From Cyclobacteriaceae bacterium (GTDB taxonomy: Bacteria > Bacteroidota > Bacteroidia > Cytophagales > Cyclobacteriaceae), in contig PXCO01000254.1 of NCBI GenBank assembly GCA_003565295.1, forward strand, positions 1 through 64,000: DNA of 64,000 bases, in the 5' to 3' direction. The stretch's first letter is position 1; each line of letters opens with the position of its first letter. Shown here piece after piece: positions 54,238 to 63,440 of the stretch. The position numbers and the translations under genes were made by a program. The notes below the pieces were generated by a model. The model saw only the letters and a program-made list of their open reading frames with translations. It had not been told where the DNA came from and did not search any database.

Positions 54238-54789
54238 TTAATGTGAATAATAAGGGCTAATCATAAGATATACCACCACTCCTGTGATGGTGACATATAA
54301 CCAAATTGGATAGGCATATTTGACGGTTTTTCTGTGCTTATCGATTTTACCGGTATACCCATAATAGTAGGCAAACAAAATGGGGAAAAGGGCAACCGCT
54401 GCCAAAACGATATGAGTAAGCAGTAAAAAATAATAAACGGCTTTGACCCAACCTTCACCGCCGAAGGTAGTGCTTTCTGCCGAGGCATGATAGATCACAT
54501 AGGAAACCAAGAAGATGGCCCCAAGCCCAAATGCAGTAGTCATGGATGCCTTATGATAAGCCACATTCCCATTTTTGACAAATAGTAAACCTGCAATCAA
54601 TGCGATTGTGGCTGCAGAGTTGATAACTGCATTAAGATGCGGCAAGAAATATACCCATGATGCCCCTAATTCTAATTTGGCGGGCATAAATAAGAGCACG
54701 GCCACTAGAACAGGGACCACTACAGCTATTATGGTTATCCATTTTTGGACCCCCTTTTCAGTATCTACATTTAGTTGGTTAGTTCCCAT
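54238..54789 (-). CDS. DUF420 membrane protein (CtaM-like)
   Basis: The 183-residue protein has five membrane helices with conserved histidines (YFLPHLNAVINS, YHKASM, LLLTHIVLAAVALFPIL, and KIDKHRKTVKYAYPIWLYV). DUF420 proteins are linked to caa3-oxidase assembly, as CtaM in Firmicutes. It overlaps the SCO gene by 11 bases and lies in the same operon. Confidence 0.9.
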   Translation of the reverse strand: MGTNQLNVDTEKGVQKWITIIAVVVPVLVAVLLFMPAKLELGASWVYFLPHLNAVINSAATIALIAGLLFVKNGNVAYHKASMTTAFGLGAIFLVSYVIYHASAESTTFGGEGWVKAVYYFLLLTHIVLAAVALFPILFAYYYGYTGKIDKHRKTVKYAYPIWLYVTITGVVVYLMISPYYSH

Positions 54790-55444
54790 GCAATAGAATT
54801 TTAGTTTCTAAAATTAATTCGTCTACCCCTTCACGCTGAGTTCCACTATAATAGCCTCTAATCCGGCCAAGTTCATCTACCAGAACGAATTTATCGCTAT
54901 GGATAAAATCATCGGGTTCCTCCTCACCATGAGTAGCCGGTAGTACAAACCCACACCTGGCTAAATCATAGGTTTCATCCCTTGGCCCGGAAAGAAAAAA
55001 CCATTTACCTTCTTTAGCCGCATGTTTAGCGGCATATCCAGCCAGTACTTCCGGAGTATCGTAGTCTGGGTCTAAGCTAATGGAATATATCTGCACCTTG
55101 TCCTGATTCCTAAAGGCATCTTGCACCCTTTCCATTTCTGCCGACATTACCGGGCAAATACTGGGACAACTAGTAAAGAAAAAATCCACTATAGTGATTT
55201 TCCCTTTCATCTGTTGACTTCCCATCAATGAACTATCGGTATGGTAAAAAGAAAATTCCGGGATATAATGTTGCTCACCTTCGGCAAAATCACACTCCCC
55301 AAAAGGATCTTCTACCCCTTCCTGATACAACACCGGTATTTCATAGGTATTTGTCCCAAAAGTTCTTAGGAAAAGAAACACCAAAATCGGAATCATCAAA
55401 ATACAGATCAACACCATGAACTGTAATAATCTTAAAGATCTCAT
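54779..55444 (-). CDS. SCO1/SenC-family copper chaperone
   Basis: The roughly 221-residue protein is anchored by an N-terminal helix and has a thioredoxin fold with the copper ligands CPSICPVM and the distal histidine in DFIHSDKFVLVD. SCO proteins deliver copper to the CuA site of oxidase subunit II. The longer ORF starts with a weak extension; MRSLRLLQF at 55444 is the better start. A hairpin separates it from subunit IV. Confidence 0.93.
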   Translation of the reverse strand: MRSLRLLQFMVLICILMIPILVFLFLRTFGTNTYEIPVLYQEGVEDPFGECDFAEGEQHYIPEFSFYHTDSSLMGSQQMKGKITIVDFFFTSCPSICPVMSAEMERVQDAFRNQDKVQIYSISLDPDYDTPEVLAGYAAKHAAKEGKWFFLSGPRDETYDLARCGFVLPATHGEEEPDDFIHSDKFVLVDELGRIRGYYSGTQREGVDELILETKILLHGN

Positions 55445-55453
55445 ATCTTTATA

Positions 55454-55498
55454 ACAAAAAATGGTTGAAGAATTCCCCAACCATTTCCCGTTTTTTTT
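55454..55498 (-). terminator. Hairpin between subunit IV and SCO genes
   Basis: AAATGGTTG and CAACCATTT flank a ten-base loop (55459-55486). Read on the minus strand it is followed by TTTTTTG, and on the plus strand by a run of Ts. It could end or attenuate the oxidase transcript before the SCO gene. Confidence 0.6.
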
Positions 55499-55512
55499 AT
55501 TTTTTTTATGAA

Positions 55513-55839
55513 TTACCAGCGCATTAGGAAAATGTCAGCTCCTTCCTTCATCAAAGCTATTATCAGCCAGACCAAGAATATGAGCGGAACGATAATGGAA
55601 TAGAACAAGGGTTTTGCCTCTTCTCCCAAATGCATGAATTCCATCATTATATAATACGCCTTTACTATAGTGAGTAAAATAAATATCACATATAACAATA
55701 TCCCTCTAGGCATGGTGAAGGCAAAAACGAATTCAATCGCCGTTACCACGAGTAGTATAAGAGCCGTCAACCAAATTTTCCTTATTTTGGCGGCATCCTT
55801 AGGGATGACTTCCATTTCTTTTTTATTATCTAGCGCCAT
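55513..55839 (-). CDS. Cytochrome c oxidase subunit IV-like
   Basis: The 108-residue protein has a short cytoplasmic head and three membrane helices, with KAYYIMMEFMHLGEEAKPLF typical of the prokaryotic COX4 family. It helps stabilise the oxidase. It lies 18 bases after subunit III. Confidence 0.9.
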   Translation of the reverse strand: MALDNKKEMEVIPKDAAKIRKIWLTALILLVVTAIEFVFAFTMPRGILLYVIFILLTIVKAYYIMMEFMHLGEEAKPLFYSIIVPLIFLVWLIIALMKEGADIFLMRW

Positions 55840-55857
55840 GATCTATGCTTTTATTGG

Positions 55858-56628
55858 TTAAATCAAATAGAAGAAGGTGAAAACAAATACCCAAACAAGG
55901 TCCACAAAGTGCCAATATAGCCCAATTTTCTCCACCATCTCATAATGGCCTCTTTGCTGGTATATTCCCACGGCAGCTTGATAGAATGCCAAGAAAAGCA
56001 ATACCACGCCAATGGTAACGTGAAAACCATGAAAACCAGTAATAAAGAAAAATAATTGAGCAAATGCAGGAGGCCCATATTCATTTACAACAAGATTAGC
56101 TCCATACACTGTTTCTGTTACAATGTTATTAAAAGAATTTATATACGTCAACATGGTGCCATCATCCGTGCCGTGAATAAAGTGAGTCCATTCCCAAGCT
56201 TGACAACTCAAGAAGGTTATCCCCCCCAATAGTGTCCACAACAACCATTTTACCACATCATTTTTGTCATTCCTATGACCCGCTTCAACTGCCAAAACCA
56301 TTGTAACGGAACTCATGATCAAAATAAATGTCATTAACCCTACAAATACCAAAGGTAAGTGAGCTCCGTGAAAAAACGGAAAGGCATCAAATATCCTTTC
56401 AGGGATGGGCCAATACTCATTAGAACTCACGAAATCAGCAGCAGCACCTTCATAAGCGGGATAGCTCATTCGGATAGCCCCATAAGTGATCAGAAAGGCT
56501 CCAAAAGTGAATATGTCGGAAAGCAGGAAAAACCACATCATGAGTTTCCCATAGCTCGCCTTAAGGGGTTCATTTCCTCCACCCCATATCCCTCTTTTTG
56601 AGTTTACTTGAATTGCAGTCGACGACAT
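55858..56628 (-). CDS. Cytochrome c oxidase subunit III (longer copy)
   Basis: The roughly 256-residue protein has seven membrane helices and the COX3 features KLMMWFFLLSDIFTFGAFLI, SCQAWEWTHFIH and FHGFHVTIGVVLLFLAFYQA. The ORF extends 31 codons further, but the natural start MSSTAIQVNSKRGIWGGG lies at 56628, clear of the upstream gene. It is one of two adjacent subunit III genes. Confidence 0.94.
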   Translation of the reverse strand: MSSTAIQVNSKRGIWGGGNEPLKASYGKLMMWFFLLSDIFTFGAFLITYGAIRMSYPAYEGAAADFVSSNEYWPIPERIFDAFPFFHGAHLPLVFVGLMTFILIMSSVTMVLAVEAGHRNDKNDVVKWLLWTLLGGITFLSCQAWEWTHFIHGTDDGTMLTYINSFNNIVTETVYGANLVVNEYGPPAFAQLFFFITGFHGFHVTIGVVLLFLAFYQAAVGIYQQRGHYEMVEKIGLYWHFVDLVWVFVFTFFYLI

Positions 56629-56648
56629 AACGTATAGGTTGTATATAT

Positions 56649-57230
56649 TTAATGATTCAGCAATAAAAACATAAACAAATAAAGCCACAAGGCCCCAAGA
56701 AAATGCCAATAGGTGACGCACATCTCCATTTGAGCCATATTCTGGGAATGAATTTTAAATCTCAGGGACGAAATTAACACAATAATTAGAAAAATCACAC
56801 CACTGATCAAATGTAATGCATGTAAGCCAGTGAAAACATATAGAAATGAACCTGAAGGATTCCCTACAAAATAAACATCCCTATCCACAAGTGCCACCCA
56901 ACTGTACCATTGACCTATCAAGAAGACAATTCCCAGAAAGGAAGTGATGACCAAAGCCAGTCTTAGGGTGTCCAAAGCATCCCGCTTTGCCGATAGATAT
57001 GCCCAATGCATGGTCACACTGCTAGCAATGATAACCAGGGAGGTATACCAGAAAATATCTGGTAAATTAAACTCCAGCCAATTCCCTTCCCCCTGTCTAA
57101 CAATATAGGCAGAGGTTAAGGAAGCAAAAACCATCACCACGCTCACTATGAATAGCCAAAGAGCAAATTTCTTAGGGTGCATGGATAAGGGTTGCTCTGC
57201 CCCTTCCTGATAACTTAATTTTTCTTCCAT
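56649..57230 (-). CDS. Cytochrome c oxidase subunit III-like (shorter copy)
   Basis: The 193-residue heme-copper oxidase subunit III has five helices, with FALWLFIVSVVMVFASLTSA, FTGLHALHLISGVIFLIIVL and YWHFLGALWLYLFMFLLL. The two extra N-terminal helices of the longer copy are missing. Paired subunit III genes are common in Bacteroidetes caa3 clusters. Confidence 0.92.
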   Translation of the reverse strand: MEEKLSYQEGAEQPLSMHPKKFALWLFIVSVVMVFASLTSAYIVRQGEGNWLEFNLPDIFWYTSLVIIASSVTMHWAYLSAKRDALDTLRLALVITSFLGIVFLIGQWYSWVALVDRDVYFVGNPSGSFLYVFTGLHALHLISGVIFLIIVLISSLRFKIHSQNMAQMEMCVTYWHFLGALWLYLFMFLLLNH

Positions 57231-57236
57231 ATCGAT

Positions 57237-58139
57237 TTACACCTTGTCTAAGAGGTACGCAATTTGTACTATTGGCAGGTACAGGAAAGATCCAAACATA
57301 ATCTTTAAAGCTGACTTTCTACTACAGTCTCGCATTAAAGAAAAAGTTTGTGCCAGGAACAACACACCACATATAGTGGCAACAATCCCAGAGTTAAGCC
57401 CTGTAAGACCAAAATAAGTGGGTAAAAGACCCAATGGCAATAAAAACAGGGTGTATATCATGATTTGAAATGCAGTATTCAAGTCTTTTCCTCCACCGGA
57501 GGGAAGTAGCTTAAATCCAGCTTTCTTATAATCCTCATCACTTACCCAGGCAATGGCCCAAAAATGGGGGAATTGCCATATGAATTGGATACCGAAAATG
57601 ATTAACGCCTCATAAGTGATCGCCCCAGTAGCAGCGGTCCAACCCAGCAAAGGAGGCATCGCACCGGGTATAGCTCCTACTAGCACAGCGATTGGCCCCA
57701 CCCGCTTCAAAGGGGTATACACAAACACATATAAAACCATGCTTGACAATCCTAAAACCGTGGTTAAAGGATTGGTGAAAAACCAAAGAATCATTAAACC
57801 TAATGCAGCAGTAAAAATGGTGAACCATTGTGCTTCAAGAACAGAGATCACGTTCATTGGCAGTGGTCTTCCCTGTGTGCGTTTCATAAGGCCATCAAAC
57901 TCCCTTTCGAGAATTTCATTGGCAGCACCAGAAGCACCACTGATCAAAAATCCACCAATTACGAGGCCTGCAAGCCCCGCCCAAGAAAAAGCAGGGGATT
58001 GTTGTCCAAGAACGAACCCGAAAGCAGCAGAAAAGGTGACCAGTGCAGATAACCTTACTTTAAGCAGGTCTGCATAAGCCTTTAGCCTTAATGGCCAACT
58101 TAAATTTGTAGATTCTTTTGATATATTTAATAAACTCAT
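57237..58139 (-). CDS. ctaB: Protoheme IX farnesyltransferase (heme O synthase)
   Basis: This 300-residue UbiA-type membrane prenyltransferase adds a farnesyl group to heme B to form heme O. The metal-diphosphate motif is visible in NEILEREFDGLMKRTQGRPL, and a second in WAIAWVSDEDYKKAGFKLLP. It lies four bases after ctaA in the oxidase operon and supplies its cofactor. Confidence 0.96.
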   Translation of the reverse strand: MSLLNISKESTNLSWPLRLKAYADLLKVRLSALVTFSAAFGFVLGQQSPAFSWAGLAGLVIGGFLISGASGAANEILEREFDGLMKRTQGRPLPMNVISVLEAQWFTIFTAALGLMILWFFTNPLTTVLGLSSMVLYVFVYTPLKRVGPIAVLVGAIPGAMPPLLGWTAATGAITYEALIIFGIQFIWQFPHFWAIAWVSDEDYKKAGFKLLPSGGGKDLNTAFQIMIYTLFLLPLGLLPTYFGLTGLNSGIVATICGVLFLAQTFSLMRDCSRKSALKIMFGSFLYLPIVQIAYLLDKV

Positions 58140-58143
58140 TTTC

Positions 58144-59223
58144 CTATACTTTTTCTAGGGGATATTTTTGATAATAAAGCTCAAGCCAAATAATAAATTG
58201 AGCACCAATGATCAAAGTCCCATTTAAAAGGTGTATTGGCTGTATCCAGCCAGGAAGACCGAAATAACTAAGGATCGCACCGGAAGCAATAGCCAGCATG
58301 ATCAACCCTAGCAATAATTTGCTCCAGAATACGATTACGCTGTTTTCCCTGGCAAATTTATAAATCAAATACCCCAACCAAACATGCAACGCCAGCAACA
58401 AAAGACTGTAAGAACGGTGTATCAGGAATTTAACCCCAAGTAAATCAATCCATTTATCGCTGTCGAGATAAGCATATTCCCTAGACACAATATCTACTTG
58501 TTCCCTAACTTGGGTCCCCAAGATAACTTGTCCAAGCATCAATAAACCACATACCACAATAAGCCAGGTAAGTCCACTCGCATGATCAATATCCAACCGG
58601 CCCATACCCTGCTTAAGTTTGACTGCCCGGTAATAAATAAATAATAGAAGGCAGACAATAACTAACGCAAGCACCATATGAAAGGAGATCATCCACTGCA
58701 ACAGATTCGTGGAAACTACTATTGAACCTATCCAACCTTGGAAGATCACCAGCAGCAGGGCAGCAAAGCTCCAATAGGTGAATGCCTTATCAATTTTCCA
58801 TAGCCCGAGGGCAAATATCAATGTCAATATGATCAATAACCCTATTAAAGCACCAATCAACCGATTAATATATTCTATCCATGTCTTAGTGGCATTAAAG
58901 GGTTGCTCCTCTTTAATATTAGGATCATTCTCTATCTCTTGGGCCTGCTTCTCAAGCCCAATAAAACGAAGCATCTCAACAAACCTATCGTTCTTTTCGA
59001 GGCGTTGAGCAACATATTGCTCCTTATAATCAGGAGGGAGCTGGCTCTCACTGGTAGGTGGCACCCAGCTCCCAAAACATTTTGGCCAGTCAGGACAACC
59101 CATCCCAGCACCGGAACTTCTTACAATTCCCCCGATTAGTATTAGAAAATAGATGGCTAAAGTGGTAATCAAGCTTACCCTAATAAAGCCATCTAATTTT
59201 TTACGATTCTTCTTTTGATTCAT
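58144..59223 (-). CDS. ctaA: Heme A synthase (COX15/CtaA)
   Basis: The roughly 359-residue membrane protein oxidises heme O to heme A. It has eight helices and the conserved segments RSSGAGMGCPDWPKCFGSWV and TQVREQVDIVSREYAYLD, with histidines in FHMVLAL, HRSYSLLLLALHVW and QPIHLLNG. The start MNQKKNRKK at 59223 is chosen over an upstream one that overlaps ctaD more. Even so, ctaA overlaps ctaD by 23 bases. Confidence 0.94.
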   Translation of the reverse strand: MNQKKNRKKLDGFIRVSLITTLAIYFLILIGGIVRSSGAGMGCPDWPKCFGSWVPPTSESQLPPDYKEQYVAQRLEKNDRFVEMLRFIGLEKQAQEIENDPNIKEEQPFNATKTWIEYINRLIGALIGLLIILTLIFALGLWKIDKAFTYWSFAALLLVIFQGWIGSIVVSTNLLQWMISFHMVLALVIVCLLLFIYYRAVKLKQGMGRLDIDHASGLTWLIVVCGLLMLGQVILGTQVREQVDIVSREYAYLDSDKWIDLLGVKFLIHRSYSLLLLALHVWLGYLIYKFARENSVIVFWSKLLLGLIMLAIASGAILSYFGLPGWIQPIHLLNGTLIIGAQFIIWLELYYQKYPLEKV

Positions 59224-61084
59224 TGGCCACCAATATTTGACCTTCCTCCGCAATGATTTCCTTTTCAAGATTCACCAATTTCTCTTCATGCGGTAGGTTA
59301 GATTCTGGGGTGGCAGATAAGGGGACGGTTTGAGGAATAAAATCCTCCTTAGAACCGGGTTTGGAATAATCATAGGGCCATCTGTACACTGTAGGTATTT
59401 CACCTGGCCAATTACCATGTTGCGGGTGCAATGGGGTCGTCCATTCCAAGGTATTTGACTTCCAAGGATTGAGGCTGGCCTTTCTCCCAAAGAACATACT
59501 GTAGAAGAAGTTGAAAACAATGATCATTTGACCCGCAAAAGTTATGATCGCAGCAGCCGAGACAAACATGTTAAGATCAGTGTACATATCTGAGAATGAA
59601 AATTCAGTCCAGGTATAATACCTTCTTGGGAATCCAGCAATACCAATGTAATGCATGGGGAAAAACACCATGTAAATCCCCACAAAGGTTATCCAAAAAT
59701 GAATATGCCCCAATTTCTCATCCATCATCCTACCAAACATTTTTGGGAACCAATGATACACGCCAGCCACCAATCCAAAGAAAGATGCAGATCCCATCAC
59801 CAGGTGGAAGTGGGCCACGACAAAGTAGGTGTCATGAAGCTGTATATCAATAGCTGAGTTTCCTAGAAAAATTCCTGTTAACCCACCGGAGATAAATACA
59901 GATACCAAACCGATTGAAAACAGCATGGCTGGAGTAAATCTAAGATTACCTCTCCATAGGGTGGTAAGGTAATTGAACACCTTTACGGCAGATGGAACGG
60001 CAATGATCAATGTCAGAAACATGAAAATAGAACCAAGAAATGGGTTCATTCCAGAAACGAACATGTGATGCGCCCATACCACAAATGATAAAATCGTAAT
60101 CCCCAACATGGAAATCACCATGGCCTTATAGCCAAATATGGGCTTACGTGAATTAGTCGCAATAATTTCTGAGGTAATGCCGAGGGCAGGCAGAAGCACG
60201 ATATATACTTCTGGGTGACCCAAAAACCAGAATAAATGCTGATACAGTACGGCACTACCACCTGTATTTGGAAGAGCTTCTCCTCCTATATAAATATCGG
60301 ATAAATAAAAACTGGTACCAAAGCTTCTGTCAAACACCAATAAAAGGGCTGCAGAAAACAATACGGGAAAGGACAGTAAACCAATAATAGCCGTGAGGAA
60401 GAATGACCAAATGGTCAAAGGTAACCGCGCAAAAGACATTCCTTTTGTCCTGAGATTGATTACCGTGGTAATATAATTAATCCCCCCCAATAATGAGGAA
60501 GCGATAAAGCAAGTCATGGCAATCAACCATAGGGTCATACCGAGACCGGATCCTGGAATGGCCTGCTCTAAAGCCGACAAAGGAGGATATACCACCCAGC
60601 CCCCTCCAGCGGGTCCTTTCTCCAGAAACAATGAAGTGAACATGATAACACTTGAAAGGAAGAAAAACCAGTAAGATAACATGTTCATAAAGCCAGATGC
60701 CATATCTCTTGCCCCAATCTGCAAAGGGATCAAGAAATTAGAGAAGGTGCCACTAAGGCCTGCTGTTAATACAAAGAATACCATAATGGTACCATGCATT
60801 GTTACCAAGGCCAAATAGAAATTGGGATCCAACTTTCCTGTTTCGTCTATCCATCCACCAAAGATCGGTCTTAGGAATTCCAGATTCATATCTGGAAAGC
60901 CTAATTGCAATCTAAAAACGATGGAAAGAAATCCTCCAATAAGTGCCCAAAAAATGCCGGTTACAAGAAACTGCTTACCGATCATTTTATGGTCCGTGGA
61001 GAAAATATACTTCGTGATGAAGCTATCATGGTGTTCGTGTTCATGATGCTCCACATCATGAGAAGAAACGTTAGCTACTGCCAT
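59201..61084 (-). CDS. ctaD: Cytochrome c oxidase subunit I
   Basis: The 627-residue catalytic subunit has twelve or more helices and the heme/copper ligands: MHGTIMVFFVLTAGLSGTF (heme a), WFLGHPEVYIVLLPALGI (CuB His and cross-linked Tyr), WAHHMFVSGMNP (CuB His pair) and DTYFVVAHFHLVMGS (heme a3 and heme a His). The E-helix tyrosine identifies an A-family oxidase. A charged cytoplasmic tail follows. Confidence 0.98.
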   Translation of the reverse strand: MAVANVSSHDVEHHEHEHHDSFITKYIFSTDHKMIGKQFLVTGIFWALIGGFLSIVFRLQLGFPDMNLEFLRPIFGGWIDETGKLDPNFYLALVTMHGTIMVFFVLTAGLSGTFSNFLIPLQIGARDMASGFMNMLSYWFFFLSSVIMFTSLFLEKGPAGGGWVVYPPLSALEQAIPGSGLGMTLWLIAMTCFIASSLLGGINYITTVINLRTKGMSFARLPLTIWSFFLTAIIGLLSFPVLFSAALLLVFDRSFGTSFYLSDIYIGGEALPNTGGSAVLYQHLFWFLGHPEVYIVLLPALGITSEIIATNSRKPIFGYKAMVISMLGITILSFVVWAHHMFVSGMNPFLGSIFMFLTLIIAVPSAVKVFNYLTTLWRGNLRFTPAMLFSIGLVSVFISGGLTGIFLGNSAIDIQLHDTYFVVAHFHLVMGSASFFGLVAGVYHWFPKMFGRMMDEKLGHIHFWITFVGIYMVFFPMHYIGIAGFPRRYYTWTEFSFSDMYTDLNMFVSAAAIITFAGQMIIVFNFFYSMFFGRKASLNPWKSNTLEWTTPLHPQHGNWPGEIPTVYRWPYDYSKPGSKEDFIPQTVPLSATPESNLPHEEKLVNLEKEIIAEEGQILVANESKEES

Positions 61085-61098
61085 CTTATTTATTTTAA

Positions 61099-62133
61099 TT
61101 ATTTACTTTCATTGATATGGATTTCAGCCAACTCCTTCAGATCGGAAGGCAGGTCAGAAATCAGGTCTGGATTCCTTTGAATAAAGGATTCTTGCTCACT
61201 TACCCACTTTCTATACTCCTCAGGTTCTACCACAGTAATCACCCTCCTCATGGAGAAATGACCACGGCCGCAAACCTCTGTACACGCGATTTCGTATTCA
61301 AATTCGTCATCCCCTAGTTCAGCTCTCATTTCGGTGGTGGTCTTGGTAGGTACGAACCAAAAACGTGTCGGCATACCCGGCACCGCATCCATTTTCAATC
61401 TCATATGAGGAGCAAATACGGAATGTAAAACATCTCTGGCTCTTATTTTAAACAAAACAGGCTCACCCTTAGGAATAACCACCTGCTGAGCAGGGAAGTC
61501 ATCAAAGGAATTTTTGTCACTGAAGTCCACTCCTCTTGAGTTAGTTGCGTTGATAAGCCTATAATCATAATCGCCTAATATGTTGTCCTTACCTGGGTAT
61601 CTAATTTCCCAGGCAAATTGATAACCCATTATTTCCACCACATGGGCATCTTCCGGAGCCGGAGCAGTGATATCTTTCCAAGCCCTCCATCCAGTGAAAA
61701 CCAAGACGGTTAAAACCACAGCCGGAACCAAAGTCCAGATAACTTCTAGTTTGTTGTTATCGGGATAATAAGATGCCCTTTTGTTGTCGTCATATTGATA
61801 CCGATATCCAAACCAAAACAATAGGATGTGGGTAAGGACAAAGATGAATCCGGTAACAGCCATGGTGACCCAAAACAATTGATCGGTAATTACACCATGT
61901 TCAGAAGCTACAGGTAATTGATAGTTATCAAATTCTTTTATTGAATACCAAAACATCAATATGCATCCTCCAATGAGGAAAACCATCAAAAGAATTGCAT
62001 TGACTTTATTACTGGTTGTAGCGATTTTTTTCGAAGACCCTTTAGCTACCGAAATAAGGGCCTGTATCCTGTAAACCATCCACAACACGGATAGTAATAA
62101 CACGATACCTATAGCAATGAGAAGTCCGTACAT
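61099..62133 (-). CDS. ctaC: Cytochrome c oxidase subunit II
   Basis: The 344-residue protein has an extra N-terminal helix, then the two COX2 helices and a periplasmic cupredoxin domain. The CuA ligands are present: HSVFAPHMRLKMDAVPG and CTEVCGRGHFSMR. No c-type heme motif (CxxCH) is seen at the C-terminus, so this subunit II is not itself fused to cytochrome c as in a classical caa3 enzyme. Electrons probably come from ActE or a separate cytochrome c. Confidence 0.96.
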   Translation of the reverse strand: MYGLLIAIGIVLLLSVLWMVYRIQALISVAKGSSKKIATTSNKVNAILLMVFLIGGCILMFWYSIKEFDNYQLPVASEHGVITDQLFWVTMAVTGFIFVLTHILLFWFGYRYQYDDNKRASYYPDNNKLEVIWTLVPAVVLTVLVFTGWRAWKDITAPAPEDAHVVEIMGYQFAWEIRYPGKDNILGDYDYRLINATNSRGVDFSDKNSFDDFPAQQVVIPKGEPVLFKIRARDVLHSVFAPHMRLKMDAVPGMPTRFWFVPTKTTTEMRAELGDDEFEYEIACTEVCGRGHFSMRRVITVVEPEEYRKWVSEQESFIQRNPDLISDLPSDLKELAEIHINESK

Positions 62134-62156
62134 AGTTTTTTTTCTTTTCGGATATA

Positions 62157-63440
62157 TTAAATGTGGTGATGATAACTTTCCTCCAACATGGGGTGGTTTT
62201 TCGCAATTAAGTTCCCCTTAGCAAGATTGGTGAGCATTACTATGGAAAAGGCAGAGGCATAAACAAGCAACAATCCAATTTCCATTAATCCCAAGCCCCC
62301 ATTTTGTCCTAAAGTTCCCGGCTGTACCATCAAGAAGAAATCCAACCAATGGCCGAAGAGTATCAACGTACACATAAGTTTCAAAAACACCGAATGTCTT
62401 TTTGAATCTCTTGTCATAAGAACAAGGAAGGGTAGGAAGAAGTTTAATACTAGATTTACAATTATAAACCCTCCATATACATCACTTTCAAGTCTTTCTA
62501 CAAAATATACAGCTTCTTCAGGGATATTTGCATAATAGATCAAAAGAAACTGGGAAAACCAGATATAAGTCCAAAATATCGAGAAAGCAAATACGTACTT
62601 ACCAAGGTCATGGATATGATTTTCATTCACCATTTCAAGATATCCTTGCTCCTTAAGAAATATTGTGACTAAAGTAAGGGCGGCTAGTCCAGCCACAAAC
62701 CATGAAGCAAACACGTACCAGCCAAATAAGGTGGAGAACCAGTGTGTATCTATGGACATTACCCAATCCCATGCACTAACCGAAGAAGAAACAGCAAAGA
62801 ACACTAAGAAAATTGCTGACCAACTCCTGAGCCTGAACCAGTATTGAGTGCCACCGTGAAGGTCCTCTTGTTCTGATAATGTTTTTAACTTATTGAAGAA
62901 AAAGACCCAGAAACCAAAAAACAAAACCATGCGCACGATGTAGAATATAGGGAACGAGCCTTTTTCCAACGGCCAATAGAAGAAAGCACCCTTACCATCA
63001 ATTATAGCATCATAATGGCTGTCAGACTTATCGTAAATGTCGCTGTGCGTCCAGTGAAATAAATCATGACTGGCGACAAAGAAGGTGACAATCATTAACA
63101 CACCAGCTATAGGTAACCAGTGGCCAAAGGATATCATCACCTTTACCAGTGGAGCAGACCAACCTGCGGAAGCTGCATACTGTATAGCAAAGAAAAACAC
63201 CCCTATAATGGCAAGCCCTGTAAAATAAACATTGTTTATCCACAAATTAGCAAATAACCTTTGTGACCAGTGGTAAGCATGATCCCCATCATCGGCATGT
63301 CCGTGGCCTCCAAACATTTCCACAGCAATACCAGCAATAAAGAAAAGCAAGCCTATACCACCAACAATGAGAATCATCTTCCTGACCGCATCGGTGAATT
63401 CGAACTTTTGGTCTAAATTATATTGTGTAGCCTGTGCCAT
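62157..63440 (-). CDS. actF: Alternative complex III subunit ActF
   Basis: The 427-residue polytopic protein has about ten helices (for example VRKMILIVGGIGLLFFIAGI and ASWFVAGLAALTLVTIFLKE). ActF and the related ActC are membrane subunits of alternative complex III, the quinol:cytochrome c oxidoreductase that replaces bc1. It is in the order actE-actF-ctaC-ctaD, the usual Bacteroidetes arrangement. It shares its first base with the last base of actE. Confidence 0.93.
   Translation of the reverse strand: MAQATQYNLDQKFEFTDAVRKMILIVGGIGLLFFIAGIAVEMFGGHGHADDGDHAYHWSQRLFANLWINNVYFTGLAIIGVFFFAIQYAASAGWSAPLVKVMISFGHWLPIAGVLMIVTFFVASHDLFHWTHSDIYDKSDSHYDAIIDGKGAFFYWPLEKGSFPIFYIVRMVLFFGFWVFFFNKLKTLSEQEDLHGGTQYWFRLRSWSAIFLVFFAVSSSVSAWDWVMSIDTHWFSTLFGWYVFASWFVAGLAALTLVTIFLKEQGYLEMVNENHIHDLGKYVFAFSIFWTYIWFSQFLLIYYANIPEEAVYFVERLESDVYGGFIIVNLVLNFFLPFLVLMTRDSKRHSVFLKLMCTLILFGHWLDFFLMVQPGTLGQNGGLGLMEIGLLLVYASAFSIVMLTNLAKGNLIAKNHPMLEESYHHHI

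Noticed and set aside
57616-58077. 153-codon plus-strand ORF opposite ctaB
   Set aside because: Shadow of the heme O synthase gene, whose motifs are intact.
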